A stretch of DNA of 64,000 nt from Calocera cornea HHB12733 (taxonomy: Eukaryota; Basidiomycota; Dacrymycetes; Dacrymycetales; Dacrymycetaceae), in assembly GCA_001632435.1 (NCBI GenBank), contig KV423987.1, positions 85,240 through 149,239 of the forward strand. The letters run 5' to 3'. Shown in pieces: positions 47,301 to 56,377 of the stretch. The notes beneath the pieces were generated by a model. It saw nothing but the letters and a program-made list of their open reading frames with translations, ran no database searches and was not told the origin of the DNA. Positions within the stretch are counted from its first letter, which is position 1. Each line of letters opens with the position of its first letter. The position numbers and the translations under genes are program-made.

Positions 47301-48390
47301 TCCATCTGCTGACTCCTGCCGCAGATCTACGGCGCTGCCAATGTGAGACCATCGTTCCATTGGGTCACTCACATGGCAGACCAGATCCGACGATACGGCC
47401 CCGTCCACGGATTCTGGACCTTCCTGTTCGAGCGCCTCAACAAGGTGCTGAAGGGATTCCAGACGAACGGGCACAAGGGAGGGGTTCTGGAGGTGACGTT
47501 TGCGAGGGAGTTCAAAAGGGAGATGACACTAGGACGAATGGTAAGTACCTTGTCCCCTGTGATTTCTCACTAACCTTGCTCGCAGAACAACATTCTCGCC
47601 AATCAGCATCAAGATCTCCTTGCCCGCGTTGTTGGAAAGGCACTTACGAAACGCGCTCGCGACATTGCTCGAACTGGAACATTGGCTGCTCTTGCTGCGG
47701 AAGCTCAGGACGAAGCAGAGGCTGGGCTGAGTCTGCGAACTACAGGGAGCTGCTTTGCGTCTGGTTCTGGAAAGCGGCGACGAATGGACAACAAGCTGCA
47801 TGACGAGCTTCTGGGCTGGTATCAGCGAGTGCGACCTGAGCTCGCTGTTCGACACTGTGGCGACTCTACCGCCCCTTTCAGCAGTTGCTTCATGTCTGAT
47901 CTGGCTACCTTCTTCGCTGAACTGACTCTTGAGGGGAATCGCATTCGTACTCTGCACGAGGACAAGCTGAACAAGTCAGATTCACTGGTGCTGTTTCGAT
48001 TTCGACCTGGTGTGCAATGGGTCGGAGAACTGCGTGAGGTCTTCCAGCACTTCCAGGATGGATTGCCGGCGCCGCTCACCTTTGTTGTTGTTGCCTGGCT
48101 CGTTCCCCTGCAAGACACTCCTGAGCACGCTGATATCTACCGGCAATTCCCAGAGCTCGAGGTCGACTTCTGGCAGTTTGGAAGGTATCTGGCTGCAGAT
48201 GACGTCGGCCCCGATGCTCTTCTGCTTGCTGAAGACATCTGTGGGACGGCTGCGCGCTGCAGGATGACGGTGGGAGGGATGCCGATGTGGATCACTACCG
48301 GCTTGAGCAGGGTAAGTCTTGCTCCCAACCAGCGTTCATTGAACTATACTAATGTAGACCTGCTACAGAGTGGAATCTCGCTATAACTAA
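44385..48390 (+). CDS. Tnp2-family transposase (CACTA/En-Spm superfamily)
   Basis: Eight exons: 44385-46161, 46212-46556, 46602-46729, 46778-46891, 46941-47189, 47325-47540, 47586-48311 and 48358-48390, giving 1195 aa. The N-terminus has a Cys pair in RCLCDICTATHG, then a Pro-rich disordered stretch of about 200 residues carrying three ASTITR/ASTNTR segments. The catalytic part shows LGILVSLDWFDP, LPPELRFRVFNLALIGIAPG, FLRPFVDDLLRLWNDGIPI, RIVRVALLAVVCDHPALCKM, a CTQCEISHKE zinc-binding-like segment, YFKKYGVRWSEFCRLPYFDP and SVIDPMHSLLQGL, then FLFERLNKVLKGFQTNGHKG. By family comparison the Asp of SLDWFDP and of VVCDHPA are likely catalytic. The frame is intact, so the element may be active. 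Introns 1 and 5 hold dispersed repeat copies; intron 5 is 135 bp against about 48 for the others. An extra 5' exon is possible. Confidence 0.88.
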
Positions 48391-48606
48391 CTACGAAGGA
48401 ACAGCACAGGTATTTTTTTTTCGTTATTTTGCTTTTCTGGAACTGGAACTAAACGAAACATTGGATGCCAGGTGTACGAATCGCTAGCAATAAAGTAAGT
48501 ATTCTCCCTTTCATAGCTCATCAGGAACTGACCTTAGAATGGACTTCTACAGGTCCTTTTGACGGCCAGCACTAATACACGAGATCTGCATAGCAGATCT
48601 CGTCTT

Positions 48607-50246
48607 CTAAGGACGACCCACGATCGAATCGCAGAGCTCCTTTGGGACGTGCAAGGGATACAGCGAGCGCACCTCCCAGCTCCCAAACCTCTCCATCTCC
48701 TCGCTCCTCCACTTGGGATCGATCATGAAATCGGAAGGGAGGACGAGGGGCATCAAGTGGGAGACTCGACCAAGGTCGACGCGCTTGTGGTCGATGCGAC
48801 CAGCGCGAGATCTGCCCTGGTTGGGAAGGGAGTTGGTCCTGTCGAGGAGCAGCTTCTTGTACCACTCCCAGTACTGGGAAGAAGGTAAGTATTTGCTCGA
48901 CCTGGAACAGATAACTGACCTTGATGTGCATCCATACAGGACGTTTAATCTCCCAGCAGTTGATGTTGGCATCGTCGCGCTCCCGCACCGATATCTCGCC
49001 GGTCTCGAACAGCAAGTCCCTCCACTCTTGACTCCTCTCCTCCGTCTCCTCATCGCACGACAACGCCTCTCCCACCCAGTCGTGGTGCACCAGCTCGTAC
49101 TTGGCAATGTCGTGGTCCAATCCGTGTTCGGCGCAGAAGGGCTCGAGCGCCTGGAAGAGCTGGTCGCGGCGCTTTGGGAGCAGTCAGTGGGCTGCGTGAT
49201 TGTGCAGAGATGAAACTTACCGTCTCCCGTCTTGCATTGCGCATCGCCCGCTTCGACTTAGCAACAAGCTCCAGCTCGTCCTTCCCCTGCTCCTTCCAGA
49301 TGCGCTTGAGGTTGGGCCACGATCTGTCGGCGAGCTCGAGGATAACTCCTTCCTTGAGCCAGCGAGGACGACGGCTCTCAGCGATGGCAACTGGGTTTTT
49401 CTGCCCAAGAGGTGAGTCGTGTATTAGTGCTGGTCGACAGAGAAGAGCACTCACCATCTCTTCCTTGTAGACCAGCTGAGCCGCCAACACCTGGATGCGT
49501 CTGTTCTCCGGGCAGTTGTTGCCCTTGGAGAAGTCCGGCACCATGCGCTCGATTGGGTCCTCGTTCGACTCTGGAACGTAGGGAGGCGCTGTCGGCCCCC
49601 CCACGCTGGGCATCGGGGTCGTGCCTTTGACGTACCCAATGATGCGATACATTTTATTGCGGACTTGGCTCTGCAGCAATTGTGAGTATTTTCTTCCCTG
49701 AGGAACTCTTGCTGACTTACCTGCAGGTAGCTTTTGATCTGCGCGTCGACATGGTCCAGCACATTGACGAACTCGCGCTCATCCGATGGGCGAGCACGCT
49801 TGGCAGCAGCCTCATCGGCGGGCAACTTGATTGGCCTCTTGCTGCGCTTTACTTTGGGCTTCTGGGCGACCTGGCGTTCGAGCTGGGTAACGCGCTGCTG
49901 AAGACTGGCGTCTGACTCCGAGTCTGCGCCGTAGCCGCTGTTGTCCGCGGGAAGGGAGGGAGAGATGGTTGTAGGGGAGACCTGAGGGGTCGACATGTAG
50001 GGGGAGGAGGCAGCTGAGGCGCTGGGGGTGGAACTGGAAGAGCAGGGCAAGGTGAGCGTCGTGTAAGAGTGCTGGTCGGCAGTCCACAACTCACGATGTT
50101 GTTCCAGGTCCGACGCCCCCACGATGCAAGCGCATGATGTTCTGGAGCCCCTCAAGCGGCATCTGGGCGATCTGCTGGAGCAACTCCGCCTGCAGCCGCT
50201 CCATGGGCAGAGGAGACGAGGAACGCTGCGAGGGGGTGGAGGACAT
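48607..50246 (-). CDS. transposon-borne gene D, unknown, 459 aa
   Basis: Six exons: 50246-50095, 50033-49721, 49670-49455, 49400-49221, 49171-48920 and 48873-48607. The N-terminal third is Ser/Pro-rich with a coiled coil (ASLQQRVTQLERQVAQ) and a basic KPKVKRSKRPIKLP patch that could be a nuclear localisation signal. The rest is globular and charged: REFVNVLDHVDAQIKSYLQ, SNEDPIERMVPDFSKGNN, RRPRWLKEGVILELADRSW, HDWVGEALSCDEETEERSQE, VWMHIKYWEWYKKLLLDR, DHKRVDLGRVSHLMPLVLPS and EVRSLYPLHVPKELCDSI. I do not recognise the domain. Introns 1 (61 bp) and 3 (54 bp) each hold a dispersed repeat copy in the sense orientation. It faces the transposase gene tail to tail. A DNA-binding accessory protein of the transposon would fit, but this is inference. 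Confidence 0.72.
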
Positions 50247-50564
50247 GGTGGAGAGGACGGAGAAGAGGGGCAAGGGGAGGATGTATGCGCTGAGGTGAGG
50301 GGCGAGTTTATAGAGGGGACAAGGCAATTGGGGCTTGCCTGTCCCGAGGCCGAGTAAGGTAGAGTTTGCCGGAAATATACTATGTTGGGCAAGATGATCG
50401 GCGATGGTCTGGACGCCGGCGCGTCATAGGCTGCAAAGGGATGGCTTTGCTACTTTCTCATATTTCAACTAAGCTAGATACATTCAGAAAATAATATACT
50501 AGCTATACTAAGGTTGAGCGCAGGCCCGGACTGACAGAATACCAGACTTAAAATGAAGTAAGAA

Positions 50565-50645
50565 AAGGTTGGCTGCGCTAGCCAAGGTCAGGTGACCTTA
50601 TCTCACCTATAACAGCCCAGCAAAGACGGACCCTAAACGCGGTGA
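50565..50645 (-). repeat. candidate right terminal inverted repeat
   Basis: Contains GGTTGGCTGCGCTAGCC, CTTATCTCACCT, CAGCAAAG and CCTAAACGCGGTGA, which read in reverse complement in the same order as the blocks of the left end. An 8-bp stretch (GGCTGTTA) has no match on the left. No target duplication was recognised outside. Confidence 0.5.
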
Positions 50646-51065
50646 GTGCAAAGGGCAGCTTGGCATCCCATTTCGTATGTGATGTTGTGGCAGTAGCGCG
50701 CTCCAGCGATCAGTCCAGCCCCGGGCGCAGTCCGCTTGGCCCAGATCGCAGACGGACTCAATGGTGACGCGTCACCTTCCTGAAAAGGCAACCCTGATCT
50801 CCATGGACGCGACCCCTGGCGCGTGTCATCATCATCCGCCTCCGGGTGTGAGTGCAGAACCCTACCTGCTGCGACCCGCCTGCCCGGCTTCCCCCATCGG
50901 CTTCTTGAGCATCGCAGTCCTACGCAGGCGTGTGCACAGCGCCTGCACCGTCCTCTCTCCACATAACTCTCCTCTTTGCACCTCGACCTATATCTTTACC
51001 CTCAGAACTTGTGCTATCATCAGGAGTCACCCCCAGCCGGCCGTTCTATCAACACACGGGTCGTG
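50646..51065. other. intergenic, promoter of the Osta-like gene
   Basis: About 0.42 kb between the transposon's right end and the next ATG. Pyrimidine-rich near 50,950-51,010, as in fungal core promoters. No gene. Confidence 0.5.
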
Positions 51066-53573
51066 ATGTGGCCCGCCCTCGGTGGCTCCGGATCGGCGCT
51101 CACCCCCATTCTCCTTGTCCTATGCGGCCTATCCACCCTCATTGCCACAGGAGTAGGCGCGGCGAGCGTCTACTTCCAGCTCAAGAACTATCGGCAGCCA
51201 CATCTGCAACGGTGAGTGCTTTGATCCGTCAGCGGCGGACGGCTGGCTGAACGCTTGGCGGCAGGCAAGTGATAAGGATCATGATCATGGTGCCGCTGTA
51301 TGCGATCTCGAGCCTGATCTCCCTCTTCTCGCTCGAAGCCGCCTTCTTCATCGATGCATTCCGTGACATCTACGAGGTACGCTTGTCCACACCGCTGTCT
51401 ATCGGTTCATTCTGACCAGTGGTCAGGCATATGTCATCTACTGCTTCTTCCACCTGCTCCTCGCCTACCTCGGCGGAGACCGCGCGCTGCTCATCATGCT
51501 GCACGGCCGCCCGCCTAAGACGTGGCTCCCGCCCGTGAACCTGTTCAAGAGCGAGTGCGACGTCAGCGATCCGTTCGTCTTCCTCGGCCTAAGGAGGGGG
51601 ATCTTCCGTGTGTCCACTCTACGCTCCCCTGTGTGACGCGAGGCTGACGAAAGTACAGAGTACGTGCAGATCAAGCCTATACTCGCAGTGGCCACCATGA
51701 TACTCAAGGCAACGAATCACTACCATGAGGGCACATTCAGGCCAACCGATGGGTACCTCTATATCTCTGTCATATACAACACGTCCATCTGCGTCAGCTT
51801 GTATTGCTTGGCCATGTTCTGGAAGGTCGTCCATGATGATATCCAACCATTCCGGTACGTAGTACAGTTTGATCCCATGTACGATGGTGCTGACGTTAAA
51901 GCAGACCTGTCCCAAAGTTCCTCTGCGTCAAAGGGATCCTCTTCTTCTCCTTCTGGCAGTCCATCTTTATCTCCATCCTCGCTGCCTCAGGCGCAATCTC
52001 GCGCCTCGGCCCGTACACGGACCAAGAACACATCGCGATCGGCATCAACGACATGCTTATCTGCTTTGAAATGCCCCTCTTTGCGTTCGCGCACTGGTAC
52101 GCGTTCAACTATCACGACTACGTCGATGTCACCGTCCGCCTCGCCGCGCGCATGCCCTTCTATTACGCGTTGCGAGACGCATTCGGCGTCAAGGACGTGG
52201 TGGAGGACGCGAAGGCGACGATGGAGGGAGGCATGAGCTACCGGTACTACGAACCTGCGGAGGGGGGCATGCACCAGGGCTCGGGGCGCGAGCGGCGCAT
52301 CCGCGCCGGGCTGCGCTACGCCCAGGGAGGGAAGAAGAAGTACTGGCTGCCACTGCCGCGCCACGACGCCACGATGACGACTGGCCCGATCAGCGCGGTC
52401 AACAAGCGGTGGGAGGAGCGCGAGCACGAGCACGAGGCGTACGCACCGCTCATGGCCGAGCAGCAGACGCACATTGTGCACACAGAGCATGGCGAGCCGA
52501 TTGAGGACGAGTACGCGGAGGACGAGTTTGACCGCACCTCCCTCGACTTTGACCTCCCCGGCCGCGTGGACGAGAACGACCAGGAGGTGCTGTATGCCAA
52601 GTCCAGGTTACTCGAGTTTGGAGACGGCAATTATCCGGTTATCGACTGCTCGGACGAGGCTGCCAGGAGGTGGATGCGCGAGGTAGAGGAAGGCATCGTC
52701 AGCGGGCGGATGAGTGCCGTGGGTCGAGGGCTGCGCGAGCGCGTCAGGCTGCTCTCTGAGCCAGGGGCGGGGATCGCCGCTGCTGTACCGGGGTACGGGA
52801 CGCTCCCGCCGGGTTCGACGCATCACGGAGGCGGCAGCGGCAGTGGACCAGCGACGCTGGAGCGGAGTCAATCAACGGACGGTCAGCCGGGCAAGGGCAA
52901 GGGGAAGAAGACGGAGGAGCGGACGAGCACGTACGGCGCATGGGCCGAGATCGCCTCTGAGATCCACGCCCCGCGCCCTGTACCTTCTGTACCCCCAATG
53001 CCCCCACGTGACCGCTCGCGCTCACGCTCCGCCAACGCCTCTCCCGCGCCCTCCTCCCGCGCAGTGGTGGACCTCGCCCCTCCCCCTCCCGACCTGGACG
53101 TGGACGGCGTGCGCTTGCACCTCTCACGAAAGCGGCCGGGGCACGCGAGCGTCGGCAGCCTCTCCCCGCCGCAGTCACAGATGGACAGGACCCGCTCGCC
53201 CCTTGTCCCGCCCAGCCCGGCCGGTAGCGGCAGCAGGCAGGCCAGCCGCACACACACGCCGACGATGTCTGCTCCTGGGGGGAAACCGCTCCCTGCCGAC
53301 GCGGTGGACCTGCTGATTGAAGACCCGGAGGAGAACGTCCCGCCCGGGACGAGGGGGTCAGACTCGCAACGCGTCGTGTACCGGCGTGGTGTGCCCGGAG
53401 AGGAGGGGAAGGAGGTGCGTGTGGAGCACCAGGGTGGGGAGACACGGGTCGAGGTGGGCAGGCCGAAAGATGGACCGGAGACGATCGCCCAGGTTGCGCC
53501 GAACGAGCCGCCCAAGGGGCAGGTGAGCGTGCTCGTAGAGCGGTACGATATGGAGAACAACCCATGGGCGTGA
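51066..53573 (+). CDS. Osta/TMEM184 (DUF300) family membrane protein
   Basis: Five exons: 51066-51211, 51265-51376, 51427-51607, 51659-51854 and 51905-53573, introns 50-53 bp, 767 aa. Residues 1-300 form a seven-helix domain of the organic solute transporter alpha type: SVYFQLKNYRQPHLQRQVIR, MVPLYAISSLISLF, AYVIYCFFHLLLAYLGGDRA, QYVQIKPILAVATMIL, LYISVIYNTSICVSLYCLAMF, PVPKFLCVKGILFFSFWQS and NDMLICFEMPLFAFAHWYAF. The 460-residue tail is cytosolic, acidic then Ser/Pro/Arg-rich and probably disordered. Family members sit in endomembranes or the plasma membrane; the animal homologue exports steroids and bile acids, while the fungal role is poorly defined. It begins just 0.4 kb from the transposon end and is not disrupted. 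Confidence 0.9.
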
Positions 53574-53823
53574 GCTCCTCCGTCCCTCCCTCTCCCACTT
53601 CACCGTATGTATGCGCATGAGGTGCGTGACGATATTGGATACCCCACTGGCCGCGATGCCATGACGCGCGGCTTATGCTTTGGTTCAAGACTGGGATAGA
53701 TGTAGCACTAGCTTAGTTATGTCTTATGTGGGATAATGATTTATATTTCTTCTTCATTCGGTTAGATCCTCTAGGGGTACATGTAAGGTGCCGAGGAGGG
53801 AAAGGCGGGTGCCGCGCGGGCGC

Positions 53824-54615
53824 TTAGAGGTGCTCGAGGACACCGTCGAGGCCGGTTTCCTTGAGTGCGCCGGTGTCGATCTGCACCATGTCAGCCCAAC
53901 AGCATTCATGGTCGTTCAAAGACATAAGTCACTCACGCCAACGTACGTGATCTTCAGATCGTCCAAGATGAGCGCATACCTCTTTGTCCTCATTCCCATC
54001 CCGCGCGAGGTGAGGTCGAGCTCCAAGCCAAGCTTGGCGCTCCACTCCGCGTTCGTGTCAGACAGCATCAGGATCTCGTCCTTGACGCCCGAGAAGCGGC
54101 CCCAGCCGGACATGACGAACTGGTCGTTCGCAGCGAGGAAGGCGACGACGTCGACGCCCTTGGCCTTGAGCTCCGCGTAGCGGGAGACGAAGGGCGGGAG
54201 GTGGTTCGCGTGGCACGTGGGCTGTTCCCGGGTTAGCACGGGTGTGGTGTGGAGAAGAGGGAGGGAGAGGGCGCACGGTAAACGCCCCCGGGACGGAGAC
54301 GAGGACGACCTTCTTGCCCTTCCAGGCTTCGGTGCTGAGCTTGTTGGGCACTCCGCACGCACGGCCGTCCTCGAGCTCGGGCGTCCAAGGGATGTAGTTG
54401 AACGTCCCCTCGGGGACGGTGTCGCCTACTTTAGCGGAAGCCTGTATGTGCCCCAAACAAACCACATTAGCACACTGTGCAGGCGTGCTTATCGCCTGGG
54501 GAAGACGCACCATTCTGGTTGAACTGGGTGGGCTGGAGTACGGTCTGAGAGAGCGGGAGAGGGAAGAGAGCCTGTATGCTGCTGCGGTGCGAGTGAAGAG
54601 AGCGGAAGACGCCAT
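53824..54615 (-). CDS. peroxiredoxin, Prx5/PMP20 type
   Basis: Four exons: 54615-54511, 54441-54277, 54221-53937 and 53880-53824, giving 203 aa. Thiol peroxidases of this group reduce hydrogen and alkyl peroxides. KVGDTVPEGTFNYIPWTPE opens the thioredoxin-fold domain. VVLVSVPGAFTPTCHANHLP contains the peroxidatic Cys (about residue 93) in the conserved PTC motif. GVDVVAFLAANDQFVMSGWG and LTSRGMGMRTKRYALILDD are further family blocks, and the last exon encodes IDTGALKETGLDGVLEHL. Exon 1 encodes 35 Arg/Ser-rich residues without acids, a likely mitochondrial presequence; the spliced ASAKVGD start would give a cytosolic or peroxisomal form. The C-terminal EHL does not match a strong peroxisomal signal. 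It is divergent from the Cdc4-like gene. Confidence 0.93.
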
Positions 54616-54985
54616 CGACTGGACCGGTCTGCTTATGTATGCGCCCACGCCATGGACTGCATTGCTCTCCACCCGACCTGGTCCCGGACAACGATCAGAG
54701 GGCGTCCCGTGCCTTCGGCCCTCGCTGCCCTGCCCGGCCCTCATCAACGATGGACCGCGCGTACCGTAGCACCGATCGTCCGAACTGCTGACTAAGCACG
54801 CAGCTCCGCGGGTTTAGCGGGCAAAGCGCATGACGAGCGGAGGAATTTCTCGCGACGCGTGCACGGGTGTTGGGCGCGTCGTCGGGCTCGCATCTCCACA
54901 CTCTGCACAACGCAAGTCCCAAGTCATCTTGTCTCTCAATCTTCCTCTCCAGTCATCTCCTACCAACCCAAACGAACAACCGAAC
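54616..54985. promoter_or_regulatory. shared divergent promoter, peroxiredoxin and Cdc4-like gene
   Basis: 370 bp between two divergent ATGs, so both core promoters must lie here. The plus side has a pyrimidine-rich tract and CTCACAATC-like leader before the Cdc4-like ATG. No TATA consensus is obvious on either strand. Confidence 0.55.
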
Positions 54986-55803
54986 ATGGTACCCCTCCCG
55001 TTCCCTTTCACACCCGTAGCACGCTGACGCACCCTCGCAGTCCGCATCCGCACAACAAGAAGCCGAGTATCGCGAAGCCTTCGCCCTGTTCGACAAGCGC
55101 GGCACGGGGTCTATCCCGCGCGAGCAGCTGGGCGAGCTCCTCCGTGCTCTGGGGCAGAACCCCACCCAAGCCGAGGTCGAGAGGCTGCAGCAGGCGGCGC
55201 CGAGGGAGGGTGAGTCGCCTTCTCGTTGGTTTCGTGCTGGGCGACAAGGAGTTGCGGCGCGCAAGGGCGGTTGGGGGATGCATGTGCTTGCAGGCGGAGT
55301 TGGGGAGTGAGATGGGCCAGGATATGTGCTGACAACGTGACCCAGTGGACTATAAGACGTTCCTCTCCGTGCTCATGCGGCCCGATGGGTGGAAGCCCGC
55401 CGGCACCGCCGGTACGTCCCCTCTCCCTCCCATCCTTATTTCACGCCGCTAACACCGCGCACAGACGAGTTCATCCGCGGCTTCCAGGTGTTTGACAAGG
55501 AGGGCAACGGTTTCATCGGCGCGGGTGAGCTGCGGTACGTGCTCACCCAGCTCGGGGAGAAGATGTCGGACGAGGAGGTCGATGAGCTCATGAAGGGCGT
55601 GCCGGTGGGAGCGTAAGTCTCTTTCCCGTTTCCCGTCTTCCATTCGTGTTTCTGCTGCCCATCTTCCTCTATTCTTGCGATTCGAACGGCCTGCTTCCTC
55701 TCCTCTTGCCATCTCTCCGTCTATCAGGACAGAGCTCATCCTCGCATGCAGGGACGGGAACATCAACTACGAGAGCTTCACGAAGATGATCCTCAGCCAG
55801 TAG
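54986..55803 (+). CDS. CDC4: essential myosin light chain, Cdc4/Mlc1 type
   Basis: Five exons: 54986-54988, 55041-55209, 55346-55411, 55465-55612 and 55752-55803, giving 145 aa, the size of fission yeast Cdc4. Exon 1 is the ATG alone, split from the second codon by a 52-bp intron. It is a calmodulin-fold protein with EF-hand-like units: [20 protein letters not shown], then [78 protein letters not shown] and [14 protein letters not shown]. Several loops lack full calcium ligands, as usual in myosin light chains. It should bind IQ motifs of class II and V myosins and act in the cytokinetic ring. Two introns (136 and 139 bp) are longer than average. The symbol is used in the fission yeast sense. 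Confidence 0.9.
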
Positions 55804-56377
55804 ATTCTCCACGCTCCATGTGCGGCAGCTCGGGGACCTGGGACCTGCCCCTACACGGGAGAGACGATGAACGGGCGACGGGACGGGTGTGTAGGATCAC
55901 GTAGGAGACGCATATGTTATGACCCGAGGTTTCACAATTGACGCGATGGCTTGAACTGCTCTGGGGTTGGATGTTCGCACTTCGGACGGAACGGTCTCGC
56001 GCCAATGTGTTGGGGCCAGACTGCCGGCTGATTATACATGGGGACGCTGGGAGACAGACGCGCTTTTCTGTTCTCGGAACTGCAACGCGCCCCGCTCCTG
56101 CTCCCATATGCGGCTTTTCCTGTGTTGTCGAGAATGCTAAACTCGCGACAAGCATTTGCTCACCTGGAGTTCTGAGCATGCTCTGCCCCACAGTGCTGAC
56201 AGGAGCCACAGAGACGCCAACTTCCCATTGTGCGCGGCGGGCGCCGATGTCTCGCCGAGTTGCACTGTGAGATTTGGCTCCGTCATACAGAGTAACTGCT
56301 CTCTCACCGGAGCTTTATCTCGCTGTTCCACATTTGTACAGTGACATCGCAGCGGACAGCGTCGACTAAGTATACCC
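55804..56377. other. intergenic
   Basis: About 0.57 kb between the Cdc4-like gene and the F-box gene, which are in the same direction. It should hold the F-box promoter. No repeat or gene seen. Confidence 0.5.

Larger units (their letters stand above)
40525..50075. repeat. 16 dispersed copies of a 17-18 bp transposon-specific word
   Basis: Consensus CCAGCACTATTACACGA, usually preceded by GTCG, G or GA. Plus-strand copies: 41413-41429, 42799-42815, 42907-42923, 43009-43025, 44833-44849, 44887-44903, 44941-44957, 46174-46191, 47203-47221, 47250-47266 and 48566-48582. Minus-strand copies: 40525-40541, 40571-40588, 42074-42090, 49417-49433 and 50059-50075. Variation is mostly at the central TAT (TAA, GTA, CAT). 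Six copies are coding, six are in introns of genes A, C and D, four are in spacers. I noticed none outside this element. Confidence 0.92.
40225..50645. mobile_element. candidate autonomous Tnp2-type DNA transposon, about 10.4 kb
   Basis: The segment carries a Tnp2-family transposase gene, three other genes and 16 copies of a private short repeat. Candidate ends are imperfect inverted repeats: the left starts TCACCGCGTTTTGG at 40225, the right ends with the reverse complement of TCACCGCGTTTAGG at 50645. Further matching blocks are TTTGCTG, AGGTGAG..AAGG and TTGGCT.GCGC. Tnp2 transposases belong to the CACTA/En-Spm superfamily, whose ends normally begin CACTA or CACTG and make 3-bp duplications. 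Neither is clear here, so the boundaries are provisional. Gene order: 335-aa gene (minus), 390-aa gene (plus), transposase (plus), 459-aa gene (minus). Confidence 0.7.

Noticed and set aside
44385..48390. KDZ (Kyakuja-Dileera-Zisupton) transposase
   Set aside because: Considered first because of the large multi-gene element, but LPPELRF...IAPGPREP, VVCDHPAL and IDPMHSLLQG are the Tnp2 pattern.
40525..50075. CRISPR-like array
   Set aside because: The repeats are irregularly spaced, in both orientations, inside introns and exons of eukaryotic genes, with no spacers of uniform length.
40222..50648. 3-bp target duplication GAG/GTG flanking the transposon
   Set aside because: Only two of three bases agree, which is not evidence.
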